Notes under the pieces: generated by a model | Database searches by the model: none | What the model was told of the DNA's origin: nothing | The model's input: the letters and a program-made list of their open reading frames with translations, nothing else | Program-made: the position numbers and the translations under genes | Part shown: in pieces, positions 8,245-18,402 of the stretch | Position numbering within the stretch: the first letter of the stretch is position 1 | How the letters are laid out: the number at the start of each line of letters is the position of its first letter | From: Burkholderiales bacterium | GTDB taxonomy: Bacteria; Pseudomonadota; Gammaproteobacteria; Burkholderiales; Nitrosomonadaceae | NCBI GenBank assembly: GCA_024235795.1 | Contig: JACKLR010000002.1 | Location: 682,001-746,000 of the forward strand | DNA length: 64,000 nucleotides | Reading direction: 5' to 3'

Positions 8245-9753
8245 ATGGAGCAAATAGCCGAAATCAGGCGATGTTATTTTATAAATAAAGAAAGTATCAG
8301 CAAGATCGCCAAGCGTCTTAATCTTTCCCGGCAGACGGTGCGAAAGGCATTAAAGAGTCAGGAACAACCCGTTTATCAGCGTAACGTTCAGCCGACACCG
8401 AAGCTGGGTTCTTTTAAACAACAATTGATCAGTTGGTTAGAGTTTGATGCGAAGTTGCCTAGACGCCAACGCAGGACTGCGCAGCGTTTGTATGAATGTT
8501 TACAGGTTGAAGGCTACCAAGGCTCCTATGGTCCCATACAACGGTTTGTACAAGACTGGAAGCGACAAGCATCACACCGGCCATCGACAACCCAGGCTTT
8601 TGTTCCTTTGGCGTTTCCGGCAGGTGAAACCTGTCAGTTTGACTGGAGCCATGAATACGTCATATTGGGCGGTGTGTTGCAGGCGGTCAAGGTTGCACAT
8701 TTTCGCTTGGCTTACAGTCGACGGATGTTTTTAGCTGCCTATCCACGCGAAACACAGGAAATGGTATTTGATGCGCATATCAAGGCGTTTGGACACTTTG
8801 GTGGCGCGCCTAAACGGATGATGTACGATAATCCAAAGACGATTGTGGATGCGATATTTGTTGGCAAGGCGCGTCAGTTTAACCGGCGCTTTCTAACCCT
8901 GGCGAATCATTATCTGTTTGAACCGGTAGCCTGTACGCCGGAATCCGGCTGGGAGAAGGGTCAGGTTGAAAACCAGGTGGGCAATGTCAGGGAATGGTTG
9001 TTTACGCCTACCCCGCGTTTCAAGGATTTCGCTGAACTGAATACCTGGTTGGCATTGCGCTGTGAGGAACTGTCGCAACGCAAGCACCCGGAGCAAATTG
9101 GGCGTAGCATTGCCGATTGTTTTGTTGAAGAAGAACCGTTACTCATTCCTGTCAAAGCCGTATTTGATGGCTATGTTGAGAAGACCATGCGGGTTTCCAG
9201 TACGTGTCTGATCAAGGCTGATCATAACCGCTACAGCGTACCAGCAGAATGGTCGAATCGTGTTGTTTCGGTGCGAATAACGGCAGACCGGTTACAAATC
9301 GTTGCACAGAATCGAGTTGTTGCCGAACACGCACGCTGTTATGGCCGCGGTCAACTGATTTGCGATCCCTGGCATTATCTGCCGGTACTGGAAAAGAAGC
9401 CTGGCGCACTACGCCATGGGGCGCCATTCCAACAGTGGGATTTACCGGTATCCATTCGAGTGGTTCGCGACCGCATTCTGAAGCAGGACAAAGGCGACCG
9501 GGCATTTGTCGAATTACTGTTGATGGCCAGAGCGCTGGGCGACACCGGGTTTGAAACACTCGAAGTTGCCTGTGATTTAACCCTGCAAACCGGCATTATT
9601 GCTGCCTCCATTGTCATGAATGAAATGCGCCGTTTAAGCGAAACAGCACGCCCCAAACGATTAAGCGCGTTATCCGTGCCCAGACTGCAGACCGAACCGA
9701 AAGCCGACTGTAGCCGCTACGACAGTTTGCGGAGGTTGCGCAATGATCACTGA
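8245..9753 (+). CDS. istA: IS21 transposase IstA
   Basis: DDE transposase of about 502 residues. An N-terminal HTH is visible ([20 protein letters not shown]), followed by the rve-type catalytic core: the first Asp in QFDWSHEY, the second in MMYDNPKT, and Glu in [11 protein letters not shown]. The ATG at 8245 has GGAG 8 bases upstream; earlier TTG and ATG codons at 8194 and 8200 lack a good site and lie in the terminal repeat. The stop overlaps the istB start. All motifs are intact, so the element may be active. Confidence 0.93.
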   Translation: MEQIAEIRRCYFINKESISKIAKRLNLSRQTVRKALKSQEQPVYQRNVQPTPKLGSFKQQLISWLEFDAKLPRRQRRTAQRLYECLQVEGYQGSYGPIQRFVQDWKRQASHRPSTTQAFVPLAFPAGETCQFDWSHEYVILGGVLQAVKVAHFRLAYSRRMFLAAYPRETQEMVFDAHIKAFGHFGGAPKRMMYDNPKTIVDAIFVGKARQFNRRFLTLANHYLFEPVACTPESGWEKGQVENQVGNVREWLFTPTPRFKDFAELNTWLALRCEELSQRKHPEQIGRSIADCFVEEEPLLIPVKAVFDGYVEKTMRVSSTCLIKADHNRYSVPAEWSNRVVSVRITADRLQIVAQNRVVAEHARCYGRGQLICDPWHYLPVLEKKPGALRHGAPFQQWDLPVSIRVVRDRILKQDKGDRAFVELLLMARALGDTGFETLEVACDLTLQTGIIAASIVMNEMRRLSETARPKRLSALSVPRLQTEPKADCSRYDSLRRLRNDH

Positions 9754-10489
9754 CCGTTACGCGCAGCTCAAAGCGCTCCATCTGCATGGCATGGCTGCTG
9801 CCTGGCAGGAATGGCAAGCCGAAGGTAATTCCCGTCAGAAGTCGGTGATGCCTGAAGTCTGGTTGGATCGGTTGATTGCCGCTGAACAGACAGATCGCAA
9901 GGCGCGCAGTTTGAACTATCAGCTGCATGCCGCCAGATTTCCTCATCACCGCGACCTGATCCACTTCGACTGGGCAGAAAACCCGCTGACCAGGGAGCGT
10001 ATTGAGCAACTGGCCAACGGTGATTTCATGGAGCAGGCAAACAACCTCATCTTTGTCGGTGGCACAGGAACAGGTAAAACCCATCTGGCAATCGCCTTGG
10101 CAGTTTCAGCTATTCACCAGGAAAAACGTGTGCGGTTCTATAATGCCGTTGACCTGGTCAACTTGTTGGAAAAAGAAAAACAGTTGGGCAAGTCCGGCTC
10201 GCTTGCCAAGCGACTCATCCAGATCGACGCCGTCATTCTTGATGAACTGGGCTATCTGCCTTTCCCAGAGTCCGGCGGTGCTTTGCTGTTTCACCTCATC
10301 AGTCAGCTGTATGAAAAGACTTCTCTGATCATTACTACAAATCTCGACTTTGCTGAATGGGTGCAAGTTTTTGGCGATGAAAAAATGACCACCGCCTTAC
10401 TCGACCGCATCACCCATCACTGTGACATCCTCGAAACCGGTAACGATTCCTATCGATTTAAACACCGTAATAACGCACTCAACAACTAA
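9743..10489 (+). CDS. istB: IS21 transposition helper ATPase IstB
   Basis: 248-residue AAA+ ATPase related to DnaC that assists IstA in target selection. Walker A reads [12 protein letters not shown], and Walker B reads [12 protein letters not shown], followed by sensor residues in [13 protein letters not shown] precedes the ATG, which overlaps the end of istA by 11 bases. Full length for the family. Confidence 0.95.
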   Translation: MITDRYAQLKALHLHGMAAAWQEWQAEGNSRQKSVMPEVWLDRLIAAEQTDRKARSLNYQLHAARFPHHRDLIHFDWAENPLTRERIEQLANGDFMEQANNLIFVGGTGTGKTHLAIALAVSAIHQEKRVRFYNAVDLVNLLEKEKQLGKSGSLAKRLIQIDAVILDELGYLPFPESGGALLFHLISQLYEKTSLIITTNLDFAEWVQVFGDEKMTTALLDRITHHCDILETGNDSYRFKHRNNALNN

Positions 10490-10556
10490 ATTTTACTACC
10501 TTCAACTGGCAACTTTTGGATGTTGATACCTGGTAAATTTTGGGTGTTGATTGACA

Positions 10557-10564
10557 GCCCAGAT
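10557..10564. repeat. Target-site duplication, right copy (GCCCAGAT)
   Basis: Direct copy of the 8 bases at 8124-8131, directly after the IS21 right terminus. Confidence 0.95.
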
Positions 10565-10967
10565 GATGTTCAGTGCCATTAATCTTGTCCAGATAAACCG
10601 ATGACGGTAATCGTGAGCTGATGGCTGTATGGTGGATGATGCGATTTCTGCGTGTATAAAATATGCGCAGTGTTTCAAAGCGCGGATCGCGAAGAATCTG
10701 CGCCATTACGGCAAGTTCATGGGCGGATTTGATTTGCCGGTTTAAGAACGTGGTTCCGCCTTGTTCTTTGAAGTCTTTCGGGAAATTACAACCCAGTATG
10801 GCGCCACCTGCCCATCGAGCTTGAGATTCGAGCAGTTCGATATAGGCGTTCCTGCCGGTTTCTTTTTGTGCTTCGCTGGTATCGGGACGAGTTTCAATGT
10901 TGTCATAGAGATCACCTGTATTGGGTTTCGATGAATTTACAGAAATGGCTTGTTGATTAGCACGCAT
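10557..10967 (-). pseudogene. JAB/RadC-like protein gene, 5' part, cut by IS21 element
   Basis: N-terminal portion of the gene interrupted by the insertion sequence. It starts at the ATG at 10967 and encodes about 137 residues (ending ...INGTEHHLG) before the element. Translation would continue into IS sequence and stop at 10479. The first 60 residues are polar and probably disordered; the segment around RIFYTRRNRIIHHTAIS is the beta-strand part of a RadC-like JAB domain, whose metal site lies in the other half. It is preceded on the same strand by the ArdC/primase gene, 20 bases away, so it was probably part of that operon. Confidence 0.85.
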
Positions 10968-10987
10968 GATTGATCCTCCGGTCAGTA

Positions 10988-13978
10988 TTACACCAATGCC
11001 TGTTTTTGTGAATTTGCTTTTGTTTCGCCTTGTTGCTGGTTTTGGGTTTTGACGTGTTGAAGCTGGGATTGATGTTTTTGAATTGTATTTTGCTGAATTG
11101 CTTTCTCGATTGCAGCGCCTACTTGTCGCTTGACGGCTTGCATACCCAGTGAACTTTTATTGGCCAGATCGTTAAAATCGCTGAGTTTCTGCGTTGCCTG
11201 TTCATTGAGAGCAAAGACTGGAAACACCGCAACACCGTTGACTGATTGTGCGGCTTCCTGCGCTTTTTCCCTGCCGGTGTTTTTACCGTTGAGTGCCACC
11301 AGGTGCTGATCGTCATCACCGGCGATAACAATGGGTTTGTTGGGATACTTGTCATGCAACAGTTTTGCAACCGGTATGAGATTGCCCGAATCGAATGCCG
11401 CCACAACCGGACAGTTCATGGCCTGCGATACGGTATCGGCAGTGGAATAACCTTCAGCCATGATGATGGCTTTGGCGTTACCCAACGCTTTTAATACCGC
11501 CGATCCTTCGCTGTCACAACCCACCACATGGAAGTGACCTTCCTTCTGGCTGCCTGCTACAAACAGCTTGGTGCCGTTTGGTTGTATCGTTTGCGCACTC
11601 CAGATATCTCCATTCACATCATAAATCGGCAGCAACAGATCACCGGCGACAAAGACAAGACTGTCGGGATGTTCATCGCGTACCGTTTTGACTTCCTGCC
11701 GATCTTGACAGATTTTGATGATGGAATCTTGTGGCAGACCATCCAGTGTTTGCGGCACGACTTTTAATCCGTTTGGTCTTGCGTTTTTATCTTGCAGGTA
11801 AGGATGATCGGCATGGGCTTGCGGTGCAATAGCCAATAATTCCTTGATGGCCTGCGCCACTTGGACATACTGAGCCTGTTGTTCGGCTTTGCGTTCCTGT
11901 TGTTTGATCGCAGCCTGTGCGGCAAAGGCAGCTTTTTGCGATTCGGTTAATGAATAGCCTTTTGCCTTCCAGCGTATCTCAACTTTGGTGCGGTGATTGT
12001 TAAAATAACCGGCAGGATGGCCATCCATATGCACCACATAAAAACCGGATTTTTCTCCAGGCCGATCGCCTTCAACCTTGATGCGGTGTGACAGTCCATC
12101 CATGACAGGATGATTGCCGTCCACAATACAACCGTTATCACGAAGCACAGTAGCAAATTCAGTTTGTGCATCAATGGCAAAGTTTTGCTGCACTGGCACA
12201 TTTTCCGGAAGCCAGCGCTGTAATGCACGGATATCGGCTTTATCTCCCACATACCATGCTTTGGCTACCTTATCCCAACGCGCACCGGCGGCTTTGGCCT
12301 GGTCTTTTTCGCTATATGGTACGGCCAGGTATTGGCGCGATGTACGTGATGAATGATCACTTTCTTTCCCAGTGTGTTGATGTTGGTTTTGATGGGTGCT
12401 GATAGTTTGATCGGTTTCCATTGCCCACCTCGTTTTGTTAAAGTCTGCTTCGTTTTGCATGGCCAGCATTTCAGCCTGTTTGCGCTGTTCTTTTGCCTCT
12501 GTAATGTCATCTTCAGTGCTGTGCGGATTGTTACGAATCCGCAATTCATCAATGCGGGCAAGTTTCACGCCCTTTTCATATTCGTTACGCTCGGACATGG
12601 CATCAATCAGTGCAAGTTTTTCCGCTGTATCGATGGCTAGTTGTTCCACATCGAAATCCGCTATCCAGGCCCAGGTTTGATCATTGCGCTGTGCATAGAC
12701 ACCCCAGAACTCAGGAGCGACACCCATCTCTTTTGCAGGTATCACATGACTGCTGCCCGTACCGTTATCATCCTCATTCGCTTCCAAAACGTTGCCTTGA
12801 ATCTGCACACGCCCGTTCCAGTCGGCTGGAATGGACAATCCCAGCTTGTCCTGTGACGTTTCTTCAAACTCGAGATTGTCGATACTTAAGTTTCTGCAGA
12901 ATTTGAGTGCATCGGCCACCAGATGCAGGGCATTTTGTTGTTGCGTTGGCAAATGCTCGATGAGTTTTTGCAGTTGCCGATTGTTTTGCTGCGCCACTGT
13001 TGCCAGATCGGGGGATAGGTTAGCGGTATACGTTGCGATGTTTTGTCTGATCTCATCCATTTTGAGTGCCTCCTGTTCAACCAATTCCTGTTGTCTGGCA
13101 AATTCCAGTACATAATCCTGAATTTTTTCCGCATCAACTGCAGCACGGAATATTTCTGTGGGATCTTCTTCAAGTGTCTTGATCCATGATGCAACATACG
13201 CTGCATGCTGACCGGGATCATGACCGATTCCGAGTTCGTGGCCGAGTAACATACTCGCAATTTCGGCACGCAATTCTTCGCGTGCATAGCCTTCGCTACC
13301 GAAGGGGTGTGCCAGATCGCGGTTCAGGCGTGACTCGTGTCCTGTCCAGTGACCGAGTTCATGCAAGGCTGTAGCGTAGTAGCGATCCGGTGTTTCAAAC
13401 TGGTGTTTGTGCGGCAGGTGTATGCGGTCGGTTACTGGCCGGTAAAAGGCCCGGTCATATTCGCCGTGTTCAATTGCGGCACTGGACGCCTGCAATATCA
13501 GTTCCGCACGCTCAATCGGATTCCAGCTTGGTGGTTCGATAACCAGTTCCGGCAGGTTGTCGATCTGTTCGGCATTGAATACGGACGCATAAAACACACG
13601 CGGTCGTTCAAGCTTTACGGTTTCTTTGACAGGCTTGCCTTCACTGTTAAGTATCGTTTTGCCGTTATCGTCTTTTTTGATACGCTCATCGGTAAACTTC
13701 CAGTACTGAATCCAGATGCTTTTTTCACCTTTGCGCACTTGGGCACCTAAACCGGCAGCTTGTTTATAGGTCAGCCAGCGTGGATCGGCATAATCCTGGC
13801 TCATCAGATACAAGGCATTGATGCCCCGGTAGCGTTTTTGAGTGGTCGGGTTATGCGGGAACGATAACAGCGGGTCACCCAGTTGCCACGGTTTTTGCCA
13901 TGGGGCTGTGCCTTGTTTCAATTGTGCGATCAGACTCTCGGCGACCTGTTCATGGTAGGCTTTTCTGGATTTGTCCAT
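10988..13978 (-). CDS. ArdC-like antirestriction / zincin / TOPRIM primase fusion protein
   Basis: 996-residue multidomain protein transferred with, or acting on, the incoming DNA strand. Residues 1-130 match the ArdC N-terminal ssDNA-binding domain (APWQKPWQ... RYRGINALYL). A zincin metallopeptidase follows with the HELGHWTGHE motif at about 210-220. A DUF5710-type segment (YLAVPYSEKDQAKAAGARWD) lies near 550-600, and a C-terminal TOPRIM/TraC-type primase region shows IMAEGYSTADTVSQAM and IVIAGDDDQHL. The ATG at 13978, preceded by GGAGG, is preferred over the frame opening at 14041. Its place after traF corresponds to the primase position of RP4. Confidence 0.82.
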   Translation of the reverse strand: MDKSRKAYHEQVAESLIAQLKQGTAPWQKPWQLGDPLLSFPHNPTTQKRYRGINALYLMSQDYADPRWLTYKQAAGLGAQVRKGEKSIWIQYWKFTDERIKKDDNGKTILNSEGKPVKETVKLERPRVFYASVFNAEQIDNLPELVIEPPSWNPIERAELILQASSAAIEHGEYDRAFYRPVTDRIHLPHKHQFETPDRYYATALHELGHWTGHESRLNRDLAHPFGSEGYAREELRAEIASMLLGHELGIGHDPGQHAAYVASWIKTLEEDPTEIFRAAVDAEKIQDYVLEFARQQELVEQEALKMDEIRQNIATYTANLSPDLATVAQQNNRQLQKLIEHLPTQQQNALHLVADALKFCRNLSIDNLEFEETSQDKLGLSIPADWNGRVQIQGNVLEANEDDNGTGSSHVIPAKEMGVAPEFWGVYAQRNDQTWAWIADFDVEQLAIDTAEKLALIDAMSERNEYEKGVKLARIDELRIRNNPHSTEDDITEAKEQRKQAEMLAMQNEADFNKTRWAMETDQTISTHQNQHQHTGKESDHSSRTSRQYLAVPYSEKDQAKAAGARWDKVAKAWYVGDKADIRALQRWLPENVPVQQNFAIDAQTEFATVLRDNGCIVDGNHPVMDGLSHRIKVEGDRPGEKSGFYVVHMDGHPAGYFNNHRTKVEIRWKAKGYSLTESQKAAFAAQAAIKQQERKAEQQAQYVQVAQAIKELLAIAPQAHADHPYLQDKNARPNGLKVVPQTLDGLPQDSIIKICQDRQEVKTVRDEHPDSLVFVAGDLLLPIYDVNGDIWSAQTIQPNGTKLFVAGSQKEGHFHVVGCDSEGSAVLKALGNAKAIIMAEGYSTADTVSQAMNCPVVAAFDSGNLIPVAKLLHDKYPNKPIVIAGDDDQHLVALNGKNTGREKAQEAAQSVNGVAVFPVFALNEQATQKLSDFNDLANKSSLGMQAVKRQVGAAIEKAIQQNTIQKHQSQLQHVKTQNQQQGETKANSQKQALV

Positions 13979-13979
13979 G

Positions 13980-14267
13980 TTATTGCCCTCCATTAGTAGA
14001 TTCCGGTTGATCGATGCTGCTATCCAGTGCTTCAACTTCACTTAAGGCGTCTTCCTTAAATGCACCGAGCATTTCCGCTTCATCGGGATCGAATTCAGCC
14101 TGAAATCCCGGTATTTGTACATCAAATAGTTTCTGCGTTATTACCTGAAGTTTCATTTCCCGGTCGTTCAGACCGGTTTCAGGGATATCCACAGTTACCT
14201 GAATCTCCGGGTTATCCGGAATTTCAGGCATATCAGGTTTTGTGTCATCATCTGCAGGATTATTCAT
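13980..14267 (-). CDS. Small acidic protein of unknown function in the tra operon
   Basis: 95-residue acidic protein without signal peptide or membrane segment. The N-terminal third is Pro/Asp-rich (DDDTKPDMPEIPDNPEI), the rest may form helices. I recognise no family. The start overlaps the traF stop by 4 bases and the stop lies next to the ArdC/primase start, so it is co-translated with both. Its charge and position would suit a DNA mimic or partner of the primase fusion, but this is speculation. Confidence 0.6.
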   Translation of the reverse strand: MNNPADDDTKPDMPEIPDNPEIQVTVDIPETGLNDREMKLQVITQKLFDVQIPGFQAEFDPDEAEMLGAFKEDALSEVEALDSSIDQPESTNGGQ

Positions 14268-14830
14268 GGCAATAACTCCTCCTTTTGAAGATTGAAGGTA
14301 ATAATGGGGTGTACTACATGCACAATCTGTGCACGGTCGATGACGCCAAAGTAGCGTGCATCAAATGAATGGGGATTCAGATCGGATAACAGCAGGTATT
14401 TGGATTCACCAAGTACTGCATCTAAACGATATTGTGGCAATGAGGCGCCATAGGCATCGGCGCGCATTGGTATGCTATTCGGAAACAATTGACCATTAAC
14501 CGTAATTCCGGTTTCATCAATCAAAACCGTATCACCGGCAACAGCATGCACGCGTTTGAGCAGTTGACCATAACCGCCGGGACAATCTCCCGGATTGATA
14601 TAGCCTCTGACTACAGCCCAATCAAACACATCGCGTTGCGGCGGACAGAACGCTACGTATGCGCCTTTTGTAACCGGTTCATCTACAATTCGGTACAAAC
14701 CCACCGGCAGGCTCGATGTGGTGTTGATATAAAATCCGCCAATACGAAATAAGATACTCAGCACAAACAGACCGATACTGAGCGCCAGAACAAGAACAGT
14801 AATAATTCTGAGCGGCGTTTTCATGATCAC
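14264..14830 (-). CDS. traF: Conjugal transfer signal peptidase TraF
   Basis: S26-family peptidase which in RP4 processes and cyclises the TrbC pilin. One N-terminal membrane segment (VLVLALSIGLFVLSILF) precedes the catalytic Ser motif in TSSLPVGLYRI and the Lys region around LLKRVHAVAGDTV, and a closing SDLNPHSFDARYFG box. A GTG at 14830 overlaps the traG stop (GTGA); an ATG at 14824 is the alternative start. About 188 residues, usual for TraF. Confidence 0.88.
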   Translation of the reverse strand: MIMKTPLRIITVLVLALSIGLFVLSILFRIGGFYINTTSSLPVGLYRIVDEPVTKGAYVAFCPPQRDVFDWAVVRGYINPGDCPGGYGQLLKRVHAVAGDTVLIDETGITVNGQLFPNSIPMRADAYGASLPQYRLDAVLGESKYLLLSDLNPHSFDARYFGVIDRAQIVHVVHPIITFNLQKEELLP

Positions 14831-16725
14831 AATCTTGAACTGTTAGTACTAGTGCCGGTACCAGTACCAGCAGTGCCAGAATCAACACCATCATAAGAAC
14901 CGGTCAGTCGGTCGCTTGATAAAGGCGGATCAACTTTAGCGCGCGCAGCAAATGTTTCATCCTGGAAGTACAGAGGCTGTACGCCATAAATGGCAGGGTA
15001 TCCGGCAACATAGATAATCATGTCACCCGGTTTGGTAATTCTGCCGCTTGCATCTTTGGTCGCACCCGGCAGGCGCATGCATTCATCCGGTGTAAGCAAT
15101 GCGCGCTGTGTTTCCTGTAGCGTACGTGTGACATGACCATGCATCATCGAGGAACGGCGGCCACTTGTGGTGATTTGCTCCTTGATCACCGTGGTTTGGC
15201 CGGTGAGTTTGGATAAGTGTTCCGCAGTTTCAATACGGTTGGGTGCAAATGCGGTCTGGATATGACAGTTGGATGTAATCGCTTCATCATGACCGTATCC
15301 AGATTCACGGCTTTTAAGCTGATTGATATCCTGACAAATCAGATACGCTTTGATACCGTAACCTGCGATAAACGCGAGAGACTCCTGGAATATTTCCAAT
15401 TTACCCAGACTTGGAAATTCATCGAGCATCAATAATAACCGGTGCTTGTAATGTGTCACCGGCTCGCCATGTTGAAACGCCATCTGACTGGCCAGTTTCC
15501 TGACAATCATATTGATCAGGATGCGGATTAGCGGGCGCAGGCGTGATTTGTCGTTCGGATGTGAAACAATGTAGAGGCTGACAGGATTATTCTGGTGCAT
15601 CAGGTCACGAATACAGAAATCCGAATCACTGATATTGTTTGCCACAATTGGATCGCGATACAAAGCTAGATACGATTTCGCAGTCGATAACACACTGCCT
15701 GCTTCTTCCTCGGGCCGATCCAGCATGTCCTTGGCACTAGCTGCGATGACCGGATGTGTATTACCATTTTCCGGCATGATCATTTCCATCCAAAGTTCAC
15801 GGATATCGCGGTCTGGATCGGACAATAGAGCATCAACAGCCGGTAAAGTTGCCGGTGTGCTGTCATGCTCGGACTTATACAGCACATGCAGAATTAAACC
15901 TACAAGCAAAGCATGTGCAGTCTTTTGCCAGTGCGTTTCCAATCCCTTGCCATTAGGATCAATGATCAGGTTTACCAGGTTTTGTACATCGGCCACTTCG
16001 GTACCGCTGCCGATGATGATTTCATCGAGTGGATTCCAGCGACAGCTAGAAACAGATGCTGGGTCGAAGCGCAGTACGTTATTGTTGGCATAGTGCTTGC
16101 GCCACCCGGCTGTCAGCGCCCAGAGCTCGCCCTTGAGATCGGTAACAACAGTGCTTTGCGTCCATGACAACAAAGTCGGAATCACCAGACTCACACCTTT
16201 ACCCGAGCGGGTCGGTGCAAAACACAACACATGTTCAGGGCCACTGTGTTTCAAGTAATGTGTCTTGCCGGATTTGTCCCGCCAGGCGCCAACATAAACG
16301 GCTTCACCGCCTTTGTTCTTTTTGAAAGACAACAATCCAGCCGCTTCAATATCCTTTTTATCCGCCCACCGCGCTGAACCATACAGATTTCGATTAGCGC
16401 GTGAAGAATTGACGAGCATCATCTTGACGATCAGCACCAGAATCAATCCGACACTGGAAAACAAAATGCCGTAACCGGCAGCCAGATCGAAGATACCCGG
16501 ATGTTTATCGTACCACTGTGTACTCCAGACCAGAATCGACCAGGGTGCATAGAGTTGATTAAAATGCGCCCCGAGCTGATCCTGATAATTGAACTGGTGC
16601 GCAAAATACTGTGTTGCAACCTGAAAGCCGCCAATCAGAAATACGATTGCGAGTAAGCGGATGATCAACGTATCTTTCTTTGCGTTTCTGTTTTCCTGGA
16701 AACCGGGATTGAATTTGTTCATCAC
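14827..16725 (-). CDS. traG: Type IV coupling protein TraG (VirD4 family)
   Basis: 632-residue ATPase linking the relaxosome to the secretion channel. Two N-terminal membrane segments (about residues 21-40 and 80-105) precede the ATPase domain. Walker A is APTRSGKGVS near residue 170, and Walker B is LLLMLDEFPSLG. The C-terminal tail after about 600 is Gly/Ser/Thr-rich. The start overlaps the relaxase stop by 4 bases. Full length and intact. Confidence 0.93.
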   Translation of the reverse strand: MMNKFNPGFQENRNAKKDTLIIRLLAIVFLIGGFQVATQYFAHQFNYQDQLGAHFNQLYAPWSILVWSTQWYDKHPGIFDLAAGYGILFSSVGLILVLIVKMMLVNSSRANRNLYGSARWADKKDIEAAGLLSFKKNKGGEAVYVGAWRDKSGKTHYLKHSGPEHVLCFAPTRSGKGVSLVIPTLLSWTQSTVVTDLKGELWALTAGWRKHYANNNVLRFDPASVSSCRWNPLDEIIIGSGTEVADVQNLVNLIIDPNGKGLETHWQKTAHALLVGLILHVLYKSEHDSTPATLPAVDALLSDPDRDIRELWMEMIMPENGNTHPVIAASAKDMLDRPEEEAGSVLSTAKSYLALYRDPIVANNISDSDFCIRDLMHQNNPVSLYIVSHPNDKSRLRPLIRILINMIVRKLASQMAFQHGEPVTHYKHRLLLMLDEFPSLGKLEIFQESLAFIAGYGIKAYLICQDINQLKSRESGYGHDEAITSNCHIQTAFAPNRIETAEHLSKLTGQTTVIKEQITTSGRRSSMMHGHVTRTLQETQRALLTPDECMRLPGATKDASGRITKPGDMIIYVAGYPAIYGVQPLYFQDETFAARAKVDPPLSSDRLTGSYDGVDSGTAGTGTGTSTNSSRL

Positions 16726-18362
16726 AGACTCCTTCGGTATGTTGAAGTTTTGGATCGTTTCTGAAATACAACTTGTCTCGATAATTGACTGCGGTGCCGT
16801 TCGAGTTCGGGATCATCGAAGGTGACGCGGATGCGACTCTGTACAGCAGCCTGCACGACAGACTTTCTAAAATCATCCGAACCGTTAACCGACAGATGAT
16901 TGCCGTATTTGCTGATGGCGACCTGCAACACATCTCCAAGCGATTCGTTTAAAGTATTCGGAGAAACAAACAGTCGATTGCCGTCATCACGAACAGAAGT
17001 AGTGCCAGCTTTATAAAACACCGTGCCGTCTTTGGTCACAGACTCGACATTATAGATTCTGGACTGATTGTTATCATATTCAATACCCGCAATATGATCA
17101 CCCTTAACTGTTCCACTTCTGCTGTCTCTTTTGCTTCTGGCACGTAATGCTGCCAAAGCTTCTGCGTTACCTTTTTGAGCTTCAGTTGCCAGCCAGTCAA
17201 GCCATGCCATTCTCCGAGTATTGGCTTTTAATTGCGCATAAGCTTTGCGGTACTCGCGCTTAACTTCATCCAGTATTGTTTTGAATTGGAGGCTTACGGT
17301 TGCATACAAGGCTTTCTTGCCAAGCGGCCCGGCCTGTACATGTTTGATAATGTTGCGCTTGGATCTTGCTTCCTGTTTTGCGCGCTCAATCAACAGGTCG
17401 CGCTGCTCCCGTAATTTGAGCCATTGTTCTTTTCGCCAAGAAGCTGCATTGGCTTGTTGCTGCTGATACCGCTCATACAATCTGGAGGTATCGACATTGT
17501 TTTGCAGCGGCCTCGGTTGATAGTGTTTGGCTTTTGATTTTGGTGTTTTAGCGATTTGAGCTTTGTCCTGTGGGTGTTCTGTTTGAAATGAATCTGCTGC
17601 CGGTTCAAAAGCACCCAGCCGTTTGATCAGATTGGGTTTTGATAAAGACCGGTCAACGGAACTGGCTTTAACAGCAACACCGTTTTCGGAAACAAACACC
17701 AGGCCGTTGCCACGTTCCTTAATTTCCAGGCCGTGGTTTTGCAGCACTTGGTGTAAACCTTTCCATGTGCCAGCTTGTTTGATGTCATCAAGACACTCGC
17801 GTCGAATCCAGCCCAGCAGGCTCTCAATACCAGCATTGGCCTCAATGTCCTGGATGATGCGCGCAGATTTGTCTAGCTTGGTTTCATGATTAACCTGAGT
17901 TAGCCCATATTCCTGTTCGATTTGCTCACAAAGTGTTGCGACTTTTTTGTAGTCGTAATACGAATTGTGGATCGTCAGTTTGCGTGGATGAATCTTGTTG
18001 ATCGCAATATGGATGTGTTGATTGTCAGTATCGTCATGCACGACACTGACACGCTGATGCTCATGAAATCCCAGTGCTTCACAAAACCGTTCCTCTATCT
18101 CATTCAGTTGGGCATTGGACAACCGTTCGCCTTCAGGGAAACTCAACACCAAGTGACAGGTTTTATCGGATTTGGCGCGCTTGTTCATTTCCTGGGTGTT
18201 TTGGATTTCCAGCAGCGCCGGTATCAGTTCATCGGTGTAGCAGTTGGTAACCGATACTTGCCCGATACGCTCGCTCTTGCCTTGAGGGTCGGTCAGATAC
18301 TTCACTAAAGCAGAGAAGTTGCTTTTACGTATCGATTTGATGGGTATGATTTTAGCGATCAT
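16722..18362 (-). CDS. traI: MOBP conjugative relaxase TraI
   Basis: 546-residue relaxase that nicks oriT and pilots the transferred strand. The catalytic Tyr22 lies in NFSALVKYLTD, at the same number as in RP4 TraI. The metal-binding motif III is HDDTDNQHIHI with His109, His116 and His118. After about residue 260 the protein becomes basic and helical, without a recognisable primase or helicase. It is shorter than RP4 TraI (about 730 residues). Located directly downstream of traJ and the predicted nick site, transcribed away from it. Confidence 0.92.
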   Translation of the reverse strand: MIAKIIPIKSIRKSNFSALVKYLTDPQGKSERIGQVSVTNCYTDELIPALLEIQNTQEMNKRAKSDKTCHLVLSFPEGERLSNAQLNEIEERFCEALGFHEHQRVSVVHDDTDNQHIHIAINKIHPRKLTIHNSYYDYKKVATLCEQIEQEYGLTQVNHETKLDKSARIIQDIEANAGIESLLGWIRRECLDDIKQAGTWKGLHQVLQNHGLEIKERGNGLVFVSENGVAVKASSVDRSLSKPNLIKRLGAFEPAADSFQTEHPQDKAQIAKTPKSKAKHYQPRPLQNNVDTSRLYERYQQQQANAASWRKEQWLKLREQRDLLIERAKQEARSKRNIIKHVQAGPLGKKALYATVSLQFKTILDEVKREYRKAYAQLKANTRRMAWLDWLATEAQKGNAEALAALRARSKRDSRSGTVKGDHIAGIEYDNNQSRIYNVESVTKDGTVFYKAGTTSVRDDGNRLFVSPNTLNESLGDVLQVAISKYGNHLSVNGSDDFRKSVVQAAVQSRIRVTFDDPELERHRSQLSRQVVFQKRSKTSTYRRSL

Positions 18363-18402
18363 GGGTTTTAAGCGGCTTAAGTAAGTTTGGTTATTCCGAA
18401 TA

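Larger units (their letters stand above)
8132..10556 (+). mobile_element. Complete IS21-family insertion sequence (2,425 bp)
   Basis: The ends are matching inverted repeats. The left begins TGTTAATCAACATGC and the right, read inward, begins TGTCAATCAACACCC; similarity continues over about 28 bases (8132-8159 and 10529-10556). A second subterminal pair (8171-8194 and 10504-10527) resembles the first, which is the multiple-repeat end structure of IS21 elements. It encodes istA and istB with a short overlap. Flanking 8-bp repeats are perfect. It interrupts the JAB-domain gene on the opposite strand. Confidence 0.95.

Noticed and set aside
7359..10967. JAB-domain gene near the CBASS operon as a Cap3 deubiquitinase-like component
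   Set aside because: It is on the opposite strand, belongs with the ArdC/primase operon, carries a RadC-type HNHPSG motif, and no Cap2 (E1/E2) gene is present. It is ICE backbone, so the CBASS is not called type II.
11119..13750. Several long open frames opposite or overlapping the ArdC/primase gene
   Set aside because: They have no ribosome sites or recognisable domains and simply mirror the long coding frame on the minus strand.
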